The notes under the pieces: generated by a model | Databases searched by the model: none | Seen by the model: the letters and a program-made list of their open reading frames with translations, nothing else | What the model was told of the DNA's origin: nothing | Assembly: GCF_024347655.1 (NCBI RefSeq) | Contig: NZ_AP025514.1 | Location: forward strand, 124,001-188,000 | Direction of reading: 5' to 3' | DNA from: Vibrio toranzoniae | GTDB taxonomy: Bacteria; Pseudomonadota; Gammaproteobacteria; Enterobacterales; Vibrionaceae | Length of the DNA: 64,000 nt | Translations under genes and position numbers: made by a program | Part shown: positions 35,674-45,427 of the stretch, in pieces | Position numbering within the stretch: position 1 is the stretch's first letter | Layout: each line of letters begins with the position of its first letter

Positions 35674-36362
35674 TGAACGTTGCTATTATTCCTGCACGTG
35701 GTGGCAGCAAGCGTATTCCTCGTAAAAATATTAAGCATTTCCATGGCAAGCCTATGATCGCTTACTCAATCGAAGCTGCACTTGCTTCGGATCGTTTTGA
35801 TAAGGTTATTGTCTCTACTGACGATACGGAGATAGCTGAAGTAGCGAAGAAATATGGTGCTGAAGTACCATTTTTACGACCTTCAAATATCTCCGATGAT
35901 TATGCTACCACCATGGATGTGATGCACCATGCAATAACTTGGTGCGATAACAATGGCTGGGATGTTGGTGATGTTTGTTGTTTGTACGCCACTGCTCCGT
36001 TTGTTTTACCTGAAGATCTTCAGAAAGGCTATGAGCTACTTAGGGGGACTCGTGTACAATTTGCATTTAGTGCCACATCGTTTCCGTTTCCGATTCAGCG
36101 CGCAATTAAGCTTGATGAGCAAGGTTCTGTTTCGATGTTTGCCCCTGAAAACGAACAGGTAAGATCACAAGACTTGGAGGAAGCGTATCACGATGCTGGC
36201 CAATTTTATTGGGGTCGTAAAGATGCTTTCTTGAATAAATTATCGGTGTTTTCTAGCCACTCTAAGGCCGTGCTATTACCGAGAAAACGCGTTCAAGATA
36301 TTGATACCCAAGAAGACTGGGAACTGGCTGAATCTCTTTTCTCAGCATTAAGGTTAGGATAA
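35673..36362 (+). CDS. pseF: CMP-pseudaminic acid cytidylyltransferase, PseF
   Basis: 229 residues. CMP-nonulosonate synthetase start NVAIIPARGGSKRIPRKNIK with the nucleotide-binding arginines, SEAxx-type DDTEIAEVAKKYGAEVPFLRP, and the Pse-typical YHDAGQFYWG. Activates pseudaminic acid as CMP-Pse for transfer. Confidence 0.95.
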   Translation: MNVAIIPARGGSKRIPRKNIKHFHGKPMIAYSIEAALASDRFDKVIVSTDDTEIAEVAKKYGAEVPFLRPSNISDDYATTMDVMHHAITWCDNNGWDVGDVCCLYATAPFVLPEDLQKGYELLRGTRVQFAFSATSFPFPIQRAIKLDEQGSVSMFAPENEQVRSQDLEEAYHDAGQFYWGRKDAFLNKLSVFSSHSKAVLLPRKRVQDIDTQEDWELAESLFSALRLG

Positions 36363-36365
36363 ACA

Positions 36366-37433
36366 ATGAAGGTTACCTTCCGAGTGGATGCGTCACTATT
36401 TATCGGTAGTGGCCACGTCATGCGCTGTTTGGTGCTTGCTGATATATTAAAGAGTAGAGGCTTCTCCGTATACTTTGCTTGTCTGCCTCAGCCTGGGGAC
36501 ATGATTGCATATATCCGTGATAGAGGCTTTGACGTATTAGAGTTGACTCCCTCTTGCCTACCAATGACTCCCTCCCATAGCGCTGATTATAAAGCTTGGC
36601 TTCAACGTAGCGTTAAAGAAGATGCAAATGACTTTTTATCCAAAGTTGATTATTCCGAGTGGGTGATTGTGGATCACTATGCGCTGGACCATGAGTGGGA
36701 AAGTATTATTGGCAAGCTGTCATGCGCTATTTTATCGATAGATGACCTTAACCGTGAACACTGTAGTGATATTATTCTTGACCAAAACCTATGGCCGAAC
36801 CTTGAAGAAAGATATTCAAACTGTTCTTCTACCAAGCTCCTTGGTCCTGAATATGCTCTTTTAAGAGAGAGTTTTTCAATATTGCGAGATTCACCCCGAG
36901 ACTCAATATCCAATCAACTTTTAGTCTTTTTTGGTGGAACAGATCCTACCAATGAGTGTGAGAAGTTTATTCTTGCAGCAAACGAATTTGAAAGGCTCCC
37001 GTTTAATACTATTTTGATCACGGGGAGAATTAACCCTCGTTTTGATACTTTGTCAAAGCTTAATCAAAATCGAAGTGTAGCAATATATAAGAACTTAGAG
37101 AGCTTCGACTTATCTTTAAGCAACAGTAAATATGCGATTGGTGCTTCGGGAGTCAGTAATTGGGAGCGATTCTGCCTGAAAGTTCCTGCTTCAATAGTTT
37201 CCGTCGCGGAGAATCAAGTAGTACTTTCTAATTACTTGTCTGATTTAGGATTTGTTGAATATTTAGGTGAAGGCACAACGACTACTACCAATACTTATAG
37301 GGATGAGTTAACACGTCTATACGAAAGGTGGGAGCACATCAAACCTTTTAGTGATTTTGAAGTTGATGGCTTCGGTGCGAATAAGGTCGTTCAAACAATG
37401 GAGAGCTTTTGTCGTGAAAAAAAGAGTGATTAA
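36366..37433 (+). CDS. pseG: UDP-2,4-diacetamido-trideoxy-beta-L-altropyranose hydrolase, PseG
   Basis: 355 residues. GT-B-like hydrolase with VDASLFIGSGHVMRCLVLAD including the catalytic His, VIVDHYALDHEWE and LVFFGGTDPTNECEKF. It cleaves UDP from the sugar before condensation with PEP. The gene overlaps pseH by 20 nt and appears richer in A and T than pseBCF. Confidence 0.92.
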   Translation: MKVTFRVDASLFIGSGHVMRCLVLADILKSRGFSVYFACLPQPGDMIAYIRDRGFDVLELTPSCLPMTPSHSADYKAWLQRSVKEDANDFLSKVDYSEWVIVDHYALDHEWESIIGKLSCAILSIDDLNREHCSDIILDQNLWPNLEERYSNCSSTKLLGPEYALLRESFSILRDSPRDSISNQLLVFFGGTDPTNECEKFILAANEFERLPFNTILITGRINPRFDTLSKLNQNRSVAIYKNLESFDLSLSNSKYAIGASGVSNWERFCLKVPASIVSVAENQVVLSNYLSDLGFVEYLGEGTTTTTNTYRDELTRLYERWEHIKPFSDFEVDGFGANKVVQTMESFCREKKSD

Positions 37434-37971
37434 ATTTAGGCTACTTGAAGAAAGCGATTTAGAAGAAATTCTCGCTTGGAGAAACTCTCCAGATGTTAGA
37501 AAAAACATGTACACCTCTCATGAAATCACTATGGATGAGCATAAGTCATGGTTTTCTAGTATGTGCAAGGATAGTTCAAAAGAATATTTTCTAGCAGAGT
37601 TAAATGGAGAGCCAGCAGGGGTTGTTGGATTTACTGATATAAATCGAATTCCTGGAATCGCTTCTTGGGCATTTTATGCGTCGCCCAATGCGGTAAGAGG
37701 TACCGGATCTTTGATGGAATATCGAGCCCTAGAGCACGCATTTACTGAATTAGATTTGCACAAATTACGCTGTGAGGTTTTAGGCTTTAATCAACCGGTG
37801 GTGAAATTACACTCCAAATTTGGCTTTAAAGTTGAAGGTACTCATCGAGATGCTTTCTTCAATGGGACTGAATATCACGATGTAGTACATTTGGGTATCT
37901 TTTCACATGAGTGGAAAGGTATTAGAAACCTTATGAAAGATAAATTGAGAGTATACGAAGAGAATGAATAA
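37414..37971 (+). CDS. pseH: GNAT N-acetyltransferase, PseH
   Basis: 185 residues from GTG 37414 (VKKRVIKFRLLEESDL); GGAG precedes it by 10 nt, and an earlier ATG at 37351 lies deep inside pseG. RimJ/RimL-type GNAT fold: ILAWRNSPDVRKNMYTSHEI, WAFYASPNAVRGTGSLMEYRAL and the Q/N-turn. Acetylates the 4-amino group before PseG acts. Ends 8 nt into pseI. Confidence 0.92.
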   Translation: MKKRVIKFRLLEESDLEEILAWRNSPDVRKNMYTSHEITMDEHKSWFSSMCKDSSKEYFLAELNGEPAGVVGFTDINRIPGIASWAFYASPNAVRGTGSLMEYRALEHAFTELDLHKLRCEVLGFNQPVVKLHSKFGFKVEGTHRDAFFNGTEYHDVVHLGIFSHEWKGIRNLMKDKLRVYEENE

Positions 37972-39013
37972 AAACATATACATCGATAATCGAGAAATTG
38001 GTCCTAATTGCCCTCCCTATATTATTGCGGAGCTGTCTGCTAATCATAACGGTGACATTAACCGTGCTTTTCAGATAATGGAAGAAGCAAAAAAAGCAGG
38101 TGCTGATGCGATTAAACTTCAAACCTATACCCATGAAACGATTACTATGGATAGTGACTCGGAAGAGTTTCAAATTCATGGTGGCTTATGGGATGGCCAA
38201 ACTCTGTATGAGTTGTATAAAGAAGCGCATATGCCTTGGGAATGGCACAAGCCTTTGTTTGAAAAAGCAAAAGAGTTAGGTATTACGATATTTAGTTCAC
38301 CATTTGATTTTACCGCTGTCGATTTATTAGAAGAGCTAGATGCTCCTGCATACAAAATAGCATCTTTCGAAGTGGTTGACTTACCTCTGATCAAGCGTGT
38401 TGCTCAAACCGGTAAGCCGATGATTATCTCAACCGGAATGGCCAACGAGGAAGAGATTGCAGAAGCAGTAAAAACAGCGAGAGATAATGGATGTAAGGAA
38501 TTGGTTGTATTGCATTGCGTAAGCGGTTATCCAGCCCCTGCAGAGCAATATAACTTAAAGACGATTGCCGATATCGCAGAGCGGTTTGACGTTTTATCTG
38601 GTCTTTCTGATCACACAATCGACAATGCTACCGCCGTTGCTTCAGTTACTCTAGGTGCATGTTTGATTGAAAAACATGTCACAATGGATCGTAACGGGGG
38701 CGGTGCAGATGATAGTTTTTCTCTTGAGCCTCATGAATTAGCTGCATTGTGTAAAGACACGAAAACGGCTTGGCAAGCGATGGGGCAAGTGAACTACGAA
38801 AGAACAGAAGCTGAAAAGGGGAATGTTAAGTTCCGTCGTTCTTTATATGTAGTAAAGGATATTGCTAAAGGTGAAACTTTGACACCTGAAAATGTTCGTA
38901 GCATCCGTCCTGGGTTTGGTTTAGCGCCAAGATACTACGAAGAGATTATAGGGAAAAAGGCTTCAGCTAATATAGAGGCAGGGACTCCTTTATCGTTGGG
39001 TTTATTTATATAG
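37964..39013 (+). CDS. pseI: Pseudaminic acid synthase, PseI
   Basis: 349 residues. NeuB-type barrel: PPYIIAELSANHNGDINRA, DAIKLQTYTHETITMD, KIASFEVVDLPLI, SGLSDHTID and HVTMDRNGGGADDSFS; the C-terminal SAF/antifreeze-like domain begins about residue 290. Condenses 6-deoxy-AltdiNAc with PEP. It closes a complete six-gene Pse set in the LPS core locus. Confidence 0.95.
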   Translation: MNKNIYIDNREIGPNCPPYIIAELSANHNGDINRAFQIMEEAKKAGADAIKLQTYTHETITMDSDSEEFQIHGGLWDGQTLYELYKEAHMPWEWHKPLFEKAKELGITIFSSPFDFTAVDLLEELDAPAYKIASFEVVDLPLIKRVAQTGKPMIISTGMANEEEIAEAVKTARDNGCKELVVLHCVSGYPAPAEQYNLKTIADIAERFDVLSGLSDHTIDNATAVASVTLGACLIEKHVTMDRNGGGADDSFSLEPHELAALCKDTKTAWQAMGQVNYERTEAEKGNVKFRRSLYVVKDIAKGETLTPENVRSIRPGFGLAPRYYEEIIGKKASANIEAGTPLSLGLFI

Positions 39014-39017
39014 TTAG

Positions 39018-40124
39018 TTATTTGATATTAGATAGCTGTAGAGATATTAAATCTTGAAGGCTATCTTGTTTTTTTTCTAATTCAATTAATATGTTTTCTA
39101 AGTCATGAACTTTGCTGTCCGGGATTATTTTATATATTTCACAATATTCCTCGATCCCCATTCCGGCTGAAGAGTTAATTGATATTATGTTAACCTTATC
39201 TTTACTAGATAGTAGATAAATTTCCAAAGGTAGTTTATTAGATAAAAATCGCACTCCTTTTTCTTTGAAAGATAAATAATCTGACGCGCTTTCCTTTGGG
39301 TGTAACTTTAAAATTGGGGTTAAACCTTTATGTTTACTTTCTAATATTAACCTACTATAGATGTCATAAAAGAAACCATTGTCTTTAAGCTTACCTTTTA
39401 ATTTGTTAAATATGGGTTGTGTGGCGATGATCAATGTTTTATTGTCGAAATTATTAGTACTGTCAAATTTAAAGCATTGTTGAATTTTTGATATTTTTGC
39501 TTTATCTTTTGATAAAACAAGTCTTCTTCCTTTGTGTTGTACTGATTTTGGTAACTTTTCTGGGTGTACCACATAAATGTGGTCACATTGCTTTCTTTCA
39601 CCAAATATGTAATGCTTAGGCGGTTGATTTGATAGCAAACGAAATAATTGCTTGGGCTTGTCATCAATCTGGTGCTTAACGTAATTACCCATTCCATCTT
39701 CTATCATTGAGTAAGATTTAACTAGAAGGCGAAATAGCCTAGACATCTTATTGTTATCATTGAATAAGAATAGTTTATTTATCCCCTTCTTTAAGTCTAC
39801 GTTGTTATTACTTTCATATATTGATGACACCAATATGTTTTTTAATGGATCTGGTATTGGCCAACCACGAAGTGAACAAAATAAAATATATTTACCAATA
39901 TATCCAATTTTCTTTATATGATTAACTAATGACTCTCTGTTCATTAAGACTAACTCTATTTTTTTAGGGAGTTGAGTTGTGTCTATGTCTTTGGGGTCTA
40001 TATCTTGGTAATCATAGAAATAAATTATGGTTGAGAGATTTACCTCATCTTGTGCTTTATACAAACTAAGTAATAAGTGCCTTACCGTAGAGCATATATA
40101 TATATCTTTATGTGTTGAGTTCAT
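39018..40124 (-). CDS. Sialyltransferase-like glycosyltransferase (GT52-type motifs), candidate pseudaminyl transferase
   Basis: 368 residues, AT-rich, not firmly recognised. It shows two motifs shared by bacterial sialyltransferases: an acidic-acidic-Gly motif, Glu142-Asp143-Gly144 in SMIEDGMGNY, and His275-Pro276 in ILKLHPKES, followed by a Ser pair at 318-319 in ISINSSAG. Such enzymes use CMP-nonulosonates. It converges on the CMP-pseudaminate genes with a 4-nt gap and follows GT25 and WaaL genes on its own strand (ATGA overlap at 40121). Transfer of Pse to the core or O-chain is inference; it could also use another donor. Confidence 0.6.
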   Translation of the reverse strand: MNSTHKDIYICSTVRHLLLSLYKAQDEVNLSTIIYFYDYQDIDPKDIDTTQLPKKIELVLMNRESLVNHIKKIGYIGKYILFCSLRGWPIPDPLKNILVSSIYESNNNVDLKKGINKLFLFNDNNKMSRLFRLLVKSYSMIEDGMGNYVKHQIDDKPKQLFRLLSNQPPKHYIFGERKQCDHIYVVHPEKLPKSVQHKGRRLVLSKDKAKISKIQQCFKFDSTNNFDNKTLIIATQPIFNKLKGKLKDNGFFYDIYSRLILESKHKGLTPILKLHPKESASDYLSFKEKGVRFLSNKLPLEIYLLSSKDKVNIISINSSAGMGIEEYCEIYKIIPDSKVHDLENILIELEKKQDSLQDLISLQLSNIK

Positions 40125-40873
40125 GATTTATTTCTACTCAGTTTGAATTTCAAATTATGTAAGTGGCGTTGAATAGTTTCATTTAAATTGAACCACTCAC
40201 GCTTACATTTCTTGAATAAACTTCTGTTGCTGGCGCGTTTTTCATAGCCGATATCAGAATCAAATTTAGGGTCGTTTGTTAAACAAGGAACTGCAGTCCC
40301 ATAACACTCAACTTCATTTTGCCAGAATCGGTCCATATAGATATCTACGGCCATATACCATTCTTGTGAGTGTTCAAGAAGTTTTTTTGCTCCCGATGGT
40401 TTTAAAAAATAGGCTGTAGCACTCATGTGCCCTTTAGTGAACTTATGAATACTAGTTGAATTGCATTTGAAGACTTCGTAAGAGTGATATTTTCGACGCT
40501 TATTTTTAAATAATCGAATACACTCTACAGTTTCTGGTATATCTGAAATATCTTGAATAAAATTAAGAAACGCCTCTCTAAATAAAAGAGCGTCATCTTC
40601 AATTACGATTATTGGTTGGTTGATGTCTATGCATTTTTCCCATAATGAATAGTGGCTCGCATAACACCCTAGTTGACCTGCGCTTAGTGTTTTTGCTCGG
40701 AAGGCCTGGCTCAATTCATCCTTATAACGGCTGAGAAGCGGGTGAGGTGGCGACATTCTTCCGTCTATTGCAGGAAACAGCTCAAAAGGAAGGGATAGCT
40801 CGTCTAATTGACGACTAATATTCTCTTTTCTCTCGGTAGATGATTCTAAATTTATGACAAAAACTTTAGTCAT
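40121..40873 (-). CDS. GT25-family LPS glycosyltransferase
   Basis: 250 residues. VFVINLESSTERKENI at the start, FELFPAIDGR, LSAGQLGCYASHYSLWEKC and the DxD-like PIIVIEDDALL, all GT25 (LgtB/Lex1) features. The basic C-terminal tail may bind the membrane. Overlaps waaL by 8 nt and the sialyltransferase-like gene by 4 nt, so one operon. Donor unknown, often galactose. Confidence 0.87.
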   Translation of the reverse strand: MTKVFVINLESSTERKENISRQLDELSLPFELFPAIDGRMSPPHPLLSRYKDELSQAFRAKTLSAGQLGCYASHYSLWEKCIDINQPIIVIEDDALLFREAFLNFIQDISDIPETVECIRLFKNKRRKYHSYEVFKCNSTSIHKFTKGHMSATAYFLKPSGAKKLLEHSQEWYMAVDIYMDRFWQNEVECYGTAVPCLTNDPKFDSDIGYEKRASNRSLFKKCKREWFNLNETIQRHLHNLKFKLSRNKS

Positions 40874-42068
40874 TGGTAACTCTCTTACATCTTGAGCAAA
40901 TAGGGACTAGAAATAATAAATATAACATCAAAGGTTGAGGGTGATTGAAAGGGACATCTGTTAATCCAGAAATAAAGAAAAGTGATGTCAAACCAATGAC
41001 AATGAATTTTTCATAATCCACCAAGTATTTAAAGGTTAAGATTGGGTAAGCTAATAATCCAACTAGTAATATTAATCCTATAATTCCTGATTTTACTAAT
41101 TTGTCAATTATTTGGTTATGGTAATGGCTAGAAGCATAATAATAAATATAATGAGAAATAGATTTGGTTTCTAGTTTTTCCTTTAATATTTTTTGATAAT
41201 TATCACCATGACCTTGACCTATAATTGGGCTTTGTATATAAAGTTCTGGTGCTAATTCCCATAACTGAAGCCTCCAACCAATCGAAGTGTTGTAATTCCC
41301 TGACTTAATATTATTAATCTCATAAATGGTATGTTCATATCGATGGCTAATTTTATCTTTAAAAATAATTGAGCTAATAGATAATAAAGTTACAGTTGTA
41401 AATAAGGACAATAAGACTTTATTTTTAGAGGGTGGGGTCTTTATGCATCTAATAATAATTATTATTAGAACACTTAATAAAATAGCTAACCAAACACCTC
41501 GAGCTTCACTTAAAATAATTGGTGGTAAGTAAAGCAGAAATGCCAAAAGGTTTATAGCATGATGTTTAAAGGTTGATTTACCCATCAATAAAGACAGGGC
41601 TACAATAGCGAGTAATGCTGAAGTTGTAGCGTATGGTATGGGGTTAATGTATCCAGCATCGCGTTCAACCCCCATATATACATTAAAATAAAGACTATTA
41701 AAGCATATGGCGAAGCCACCAACTAAAATGATCCAACGGATTATTTGCTTGGTTAGAAGCTTATAAGGGAAAACTAATAAGAAGAGTGTTGTACCAATTA
41801 ATGCTCTGATTTCCCTAGAGCTAGAACCATGATAATAGTAACTAAATATAGCATATAGGCATGAGGTTATTATTAGCCATATAAAAGGGTTGCGTATATT
41901 ATTTAATATGGTGTCTTTTCTGATGGCGGTAATGCTAATTGCGATAGTAACTAAAAGTAATGGGATTATTTTTTTATCACCATTATCTAATATTATCATA
42001 CCAGTAACAGCGAAAAAATAAGGTAATAGTAATAGGATTGTATATGTATTTTTTTTGGTAATGTTCAT
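40866..42068 (-). CDS. O-antigen ligase/polymerase family membrane protein (WaaL-like)
   Basis: 400 residues with about 10-12 hydrophobic segments and a long periplasmic loop at about 240-320 containing GWRLQLWELAP, GQGHGD and SSHYHNQIIDKLVK, plus LSEARGVWLA, the Wzy_C pattern. The location in the core locus between acyltransferase and core glycosyltransferase genes favours ligase (WaaL) over polymerase, since an EpsG-type Wzy is present in the distant O cluster. Starts 11 nt after the lpxM-like gene. Confidence 0.82.
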   Translation of the reverse strand: MNITKKNTYTILLLLPYFFAVTGMIILDNGDKKIIPLLLVTIAISITAIRKDTILNNIRNPFIWLIITSCLYAIFSYYYHGSSSREIRALIGTTLFLLVFPYKLLTKQIIRWIILVGGFAICFNSLYFNVYMGVERDAGYINPIPYATTSALLAIVALSLLMGKSTFKHHAINLLAFLLYLPPIILSEARGVWLAILLSVLIIIIIRCIKTPPSKNKVLLSLFTTVTLLSISSIIFKDKISHRYEHTIYEINNIKSGNYNTSIGWRLQLWELAPELYIQSPIIGQGHGDNYQKILKEKLETKSISHYIYYYASSHYHNQIIDKLVKSGIIGLILLVGLLAYPILTFKYLVDYEKFIVIGLTSLFFISGLTDVPFNHPQPLMLYLLFLVPICSRCKRVTND

Positions 42069-42079
42069 TTAGTTCTGTA

Positions 42080-43036
42080 CTAGCTATTGTACGGATTGAG
42101 ATTACTTTCAGGACGAGTCTTAAGCAGCCTTAAGATCCACATATATTGCTCTGGTTTTTTACTCACATAATCTTCAATACATTGATTCATCATACGTGCA
42201 TCTTGTTCTTCACTTCCTGTTGGAAATGGTAGAGCAGGGTAAAAGTCTAAGGTGTATTGGCCTGTATTACTATCGTATTGAGCAAACAAGGGAACAATTT
42301 TAGCTTTGCTCAGTTTAGATAGACGACCAAGGCCTGAGATGGTTGCTTTTTGTGTCGCAAAGAAGTCAACGAAGACACTGTGCTCACGGCCAAGATCTTC
42401 ATCTGGTAAGTAGTAGCCAAGATAACCGTCACGTACTGATTTGATGAAAGGCTTGATACCGCCGCTACGATCGTAAACTCGTCCACCATATTGAACACGT
42501 TGCCTGTGCATTAACCAGTCACTAAGCTTATTTTTCTGTGCTTTTGCCATGGCTGATACCGGAAGGTTGCGCGATGCCAGCAATACCGCTGGAATATCGA
42601 TAGCCCATGTGTGCGGAACCAGCAAGATCACATTCTCGCCACTGTCTGTAATATCGGTTAGGTTACTAAGACCATTAATTGAGGTGTTGTTTTCTAGCCA
42701 GCCTTTACTCTTTAAGGTCAGTGAGGCAAACCCCATCAAAAATGAGATGGAAGTAACGTATGACTGATAGAGAGTTTCTTCGCGCTCTTTGATAGATTGC
42801 TCAGGGAAACACATCTCAAGATTCACTCGAGCCCGACGATTAGCCTTATTCTTAATTTTTACAGCTTGCTTAGCCATAAACTTAGCTAATGCTAAACGAA
42901 TGCTATTAGGTAAGATGCAGACTAAAGACGATAACAAAACAGCAATCCAAGTTCCCCAGTATTTAGGTGCTAGAAACCCCCATTCAAACTCAGGATTGTA
43001 AGCTTTTGGATCAAAATCATTGCGTTGTGTGGTCAT
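42080..43036 (-). CDS. lpxM: Lipid A secondary acyltransferase, LpxM/LpxN type
   Basis: 318 residues. Closely follows the LpxM layout: PEFEWGFLAPKYWGTW at the N-terminus, a membrane segment (about 28-45), catalytic HX4D at His142-Asp147 in VPHTWAIDIPA, GGIKPFIKSVRDGYLGYYLPDEDLG and EQYMWILRLLKTR. It acylates lipid A after LpxL. V. cholerae has a functionally distinct relative, LpxN, that transfers 3-hydroxylaurate; which chain is used here cannot be read. Located between hldD and waaL rather than beside lpxL. Confidence 0.9.
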   Translation of the reverse strand: MTTQRNDFDPKAYNPEFEWGFLAPKYWGTWIAVLLSSLVCILPNSIRLALAKFMAKQAVKIKNKANRRARVNLEMCFPEQSIKEREETLYQSYVTSISFLMGFASLTLKSKGWLENNTSINGLSNLTDITDSGENVILLVPHTWAIDIPAVLLASRNLPVSAMAKAQKNKLSDWLMHRQRVQYGGRVYDRSGGIKPFIKSVRDGYLGYYLPDEDLGREHSVFVDFFATQKATISGLGRLSKLSKAKIVPLFAQYDSNTGQYTLDFYPALPFPTGSEEQDARMMNQCIEDYVSKKPEQYMWILRLLKTRPESNLNPYNS

Positions 43037-43114
43037 TCATTCACTACATTATTTAAATCAGAGAGTTAACTTTATATCGGTTACTCTGGGAATGATTATA
43101 TTCGTTAGACATTC

Positions 43115-43150
43115 CCAATAATACACGCTAAAAGTAGGGTGTATTATTGG
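43115..43150. terminator. Hairpin between hldD and lpxM
   Basis: CCAATAATACAC pairs with GTGTATTATTGG, a 12-bp stem with a 12-nt loop, but no T-run. May stabilise the hldD transcript or partially terminate it. Confidence 0.45.
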
Positions 43151-43170
43151 TCCTAATCTGAAATATACCG

Positions 43171-44112
43171 TTAAGCGTTTACGATCTTCATGTACTCAGC
43201 AACGCCATCGGCTACTGCTTTAAACTCGATATCGCAACCTGTATTGCGAAGCTTCGTTAGGTCGGCTTGAGTGAATTCTTGGTAAGCACCTTTCAAATGG
43301 TCAGGGAAAGGAATGGTTTCGATTTCACCTTTATCATGGTGTTTGATGACTGCCTTGGCGACTTCTTCAAACGACTCAGCATTGCCAGTACCTAGATTAA
43401 AGAGGCCAGATACACCATTCTCTAAGAACCACAAGTTGACCGCCGCGACATCACCGACATACACAAAATCACGTTTGAAAGTTTCGCTACCTGCAAACAA
43501 CTTCGGGTTTTCACCGGCGTTCATTTGATTGTTGAGATGAAATGCGACTGAAGCCATGCTGCCTTTGTGCTGCTCACGCGGACCATAAACATTGAAGTAA
43601 CGAAACCCTACGATTTGCGAAAGCGTTTCGTTGTGTGCTGCAGCATCCGCGGTTAGGCGACGAACATAGTTATCAAATTGCTGTTTTGAATAGCCGTAAA
43701 CGTTTAATGCACCTTCGTACTCTCGCTCCTCGATGAAAGTATCGGTTTCACCGTAAGTCGCCGCTGAAGAGGCGTATAAGAAAGGGATTTCACGCTCAAC
43801 ACAGTAATGAAGTAGCTCTTTTGAGTATTCATAGTTGTTGAGCATCATGTATTTTCCATCCCACTCGGTAGTGGCAGAGCATGCTCCTTCATGGAAAATC
43901 GCTTCAATGTGACCGAAATCATCACCAGCCATGACTTGAGTTAGGAAATCATCACGATCCATGTAATCCGTGATATCTAGGTCGACAAGGTTCTTAAACT
44001 TCTTGCCATCTTTTAAGTTGTCGACGACTAGAATATCGTTGTGGCCCGCTTCATTGAGCGCCTTAACAATATTGCTGCCAATCATGCCAGCACCACCCGT
44101 TACGATAATCAT
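43171..44112 (-). CDS. hldD: ADP-L-glycero-D-manno-heptose 6-epimerase
   Basis: 313 residues. [23 protein letters not shown] motif, [18 protein letters not shown] and catalytic Tyr-Lys in [14 protein letters not shown], all HldD-specific. It makes ADP-L,D-heptose used by the heptosyltransferase of this locus. hldD at one side and coaD at the other bracket the core locus, as in many Vibrio. Confidence 0.97.
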   Translation of the reverse strand: MIIVTGGAGMIGSNIVKALNEAGHNDILVVDNLKDGKKFKNLVDLDITDYMDRDDFLTQVMAGDDFGHIEAIFHEGACSATTEWDGKYMMLNNYEYSKELLHYCVEREIPFLYASSAATYGETDTFIEEREYEGALNVYGYSKQQFDNYVRRLTADAAAHNETLSQIVGFRYFNVYGPREQHKGSMASVAFHLNNQMNAGENPKLFAGSETFKRDFVYVGDVAAVNLWFLENGVSGLFNLGTGNAESFEEVAKAVIKHHDKGEIETIPFPDHLKGAYQEFTQADLTKLRNTGCDIEFKAVADGVAEYMKIVNA

Positions 44113-44263
44113 AACTTTCTAACTCTTTTGAATACAAAACTCCCACCAGTATAGCAAGAATTGGATAAAGCGGGCTAGTGGAATAATTCCCCAACCGGAG
44201 TATGATACGGCAAGCTAAGTTATAATTTTTATTGAGTTAATAGCTCAAAACATAGGTATTATC

Positions 44264-45427
44264 ATGAAGATTGCAGTAGCCGGTACCGGATATGTGGGTC
44301 TATCAAATGCAATGTTGTTGGCACAACATCATGAAGTAATCGCGGTAGATATCATTGATGACAAAGTGACAATGCTAAACAACAAGCAGTCGCCGATTGT
44401 TGATAATGAGATTGAGCACTTTTTGTCAAACAAGACGCTGAACTTCAGGGCAACAACAGACAAAACGGCTTACCAAGACGCTGAATTTGTCATCATTGCC
44501 ACACCAACTGATTATGATCCGAAAAATAATTATTTCGATACCAGTTCTGTGGAGTCGGTTATTAAAGACGTCATGGATATCAACCCTGAAGCCGTGATGG
44601 TGATCAAATCAACGGTGCCAGTAGGCTACACCGAACGTATTAAACAAGAATTGAACTGTGAAAACATTATGTTTTCCCCCGAGTTTTTACGCGAAGGTAA
44701 GGCTCTATACGATAACCTACACCCATCACGTATCATCGTGGGTGAGTGTTCAGAGAGAGCAAAAGTGTTTGCGAACCTTCTGGTGGAAGGGGCAGAGAAA
44801 GAGAATATCGACGTACTCTTTACCAATTCAACAGAAGCTGAAGCGGTAAAACTATTCTCTAATACTTATCTCGCGATGCGTGTTTCTTATTTCAATGAAC
44901 TTGATTCTTACGCCGAAGCCCATGGTTTGGATTCACGCCAGATTATCGAAGGTGTGGGCTTAGATCCTCGTATTGGTAATCACTACAATAATCCTTCATT
45001 TGGTTACGGTGGTTACTGCTTACCGAAAGATACCAAACAGTTGTTAGCGAATTACCAAGATGTACCGAACAACATTGTCGGTGCCATTGTTGATGCTAAC
45101 CGTACCCGTAAAGATTTTATAGCGGATTCAATTATCAAGCGTTCACCTAAAATTGTTGGTATCTACCGTTTGATAATGAAGGCGGGTTCGGACAATTTCC
45201 GAGCCTCTTCGATTCAAGGTATTATGAAGCGCTTGAAAGCCAAAGGTATTGAAGTCGTCGTGTTCGAACCGGTGTTAGAAGAAGAACACTTCTTTAACTC
45301 GAAGGTTTATTCTGACCTCGAAGCGTTCAAAGCCGTATCGGATGTGATTGTCTCCAACAGAATGGTTGATGAACTCTCCGATGTTGCAGGCAAGGTATAC
45401 ACACGGGACCTCTTTGGCAGTGATTGA
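44264..45427 (+). CDS. ugd: UDP-glucose 6-dehydrogenase
   Basis: 387 residues. NAD motif [49 protein letters not shown] and the catalytic cysteine Cys252 in [14 protein letters not shown]. Oxidises UDP-glucose to UDP-glucuronate, feeding the epimerase at 25599. A TATAAT box lies about 37 nt before the start. Divergent from hldD. A tandem duplication covers its stop codon. Confidence 0.96.
   Translation: MKIAVAGTGYVGLSNAMLLAQHHEVIAVDIIDDKVTMLNNKQSPIVDNEIEHFLSNKTLNFRATTDKTAYQDAEFVIIATPTDYDPKNNYFDTSSVESVIKDVMDINPEAVMVIKSTVPVGYTERIKQELNCENIMFSPEFLREGKALYDNLHPSRIIVGECSERAKVFANLLVEGAEKENIDVLFTNSTEAEAVKLFSNTYLAMRVSYFNELDSYAEAHGLDSRQIIEGVGLDPRIGNHYNNPSFGYGGYCLPKDTKQLLANYQDVPNNIVGAIVDANRTRKDFIADSIIKRSPKIVGIYRLIMKAGSDNFRASSIQGIMKRLKAKGIEVVVFEPVLEEEHFFNSKVYSDLEAFKAVSDVIVSNRMVDELSDVAGKVYTRDLFGSD

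Noticed and set aside
37351..37413. PseH start at ATG 37351
   Set aside because: It would overlap pseG by 83 nt; GTG 37414 has a GGAG site and fits GNAT length.
40866..42068. Second O-antigen polymerase (Wzy)
   Set aside because: Ligase and polymerase share the Wzy_C domain, but location in the core operon and the presence of an EpsG-type Wzy in the O cluster favour WaaL. Not fully excluded.
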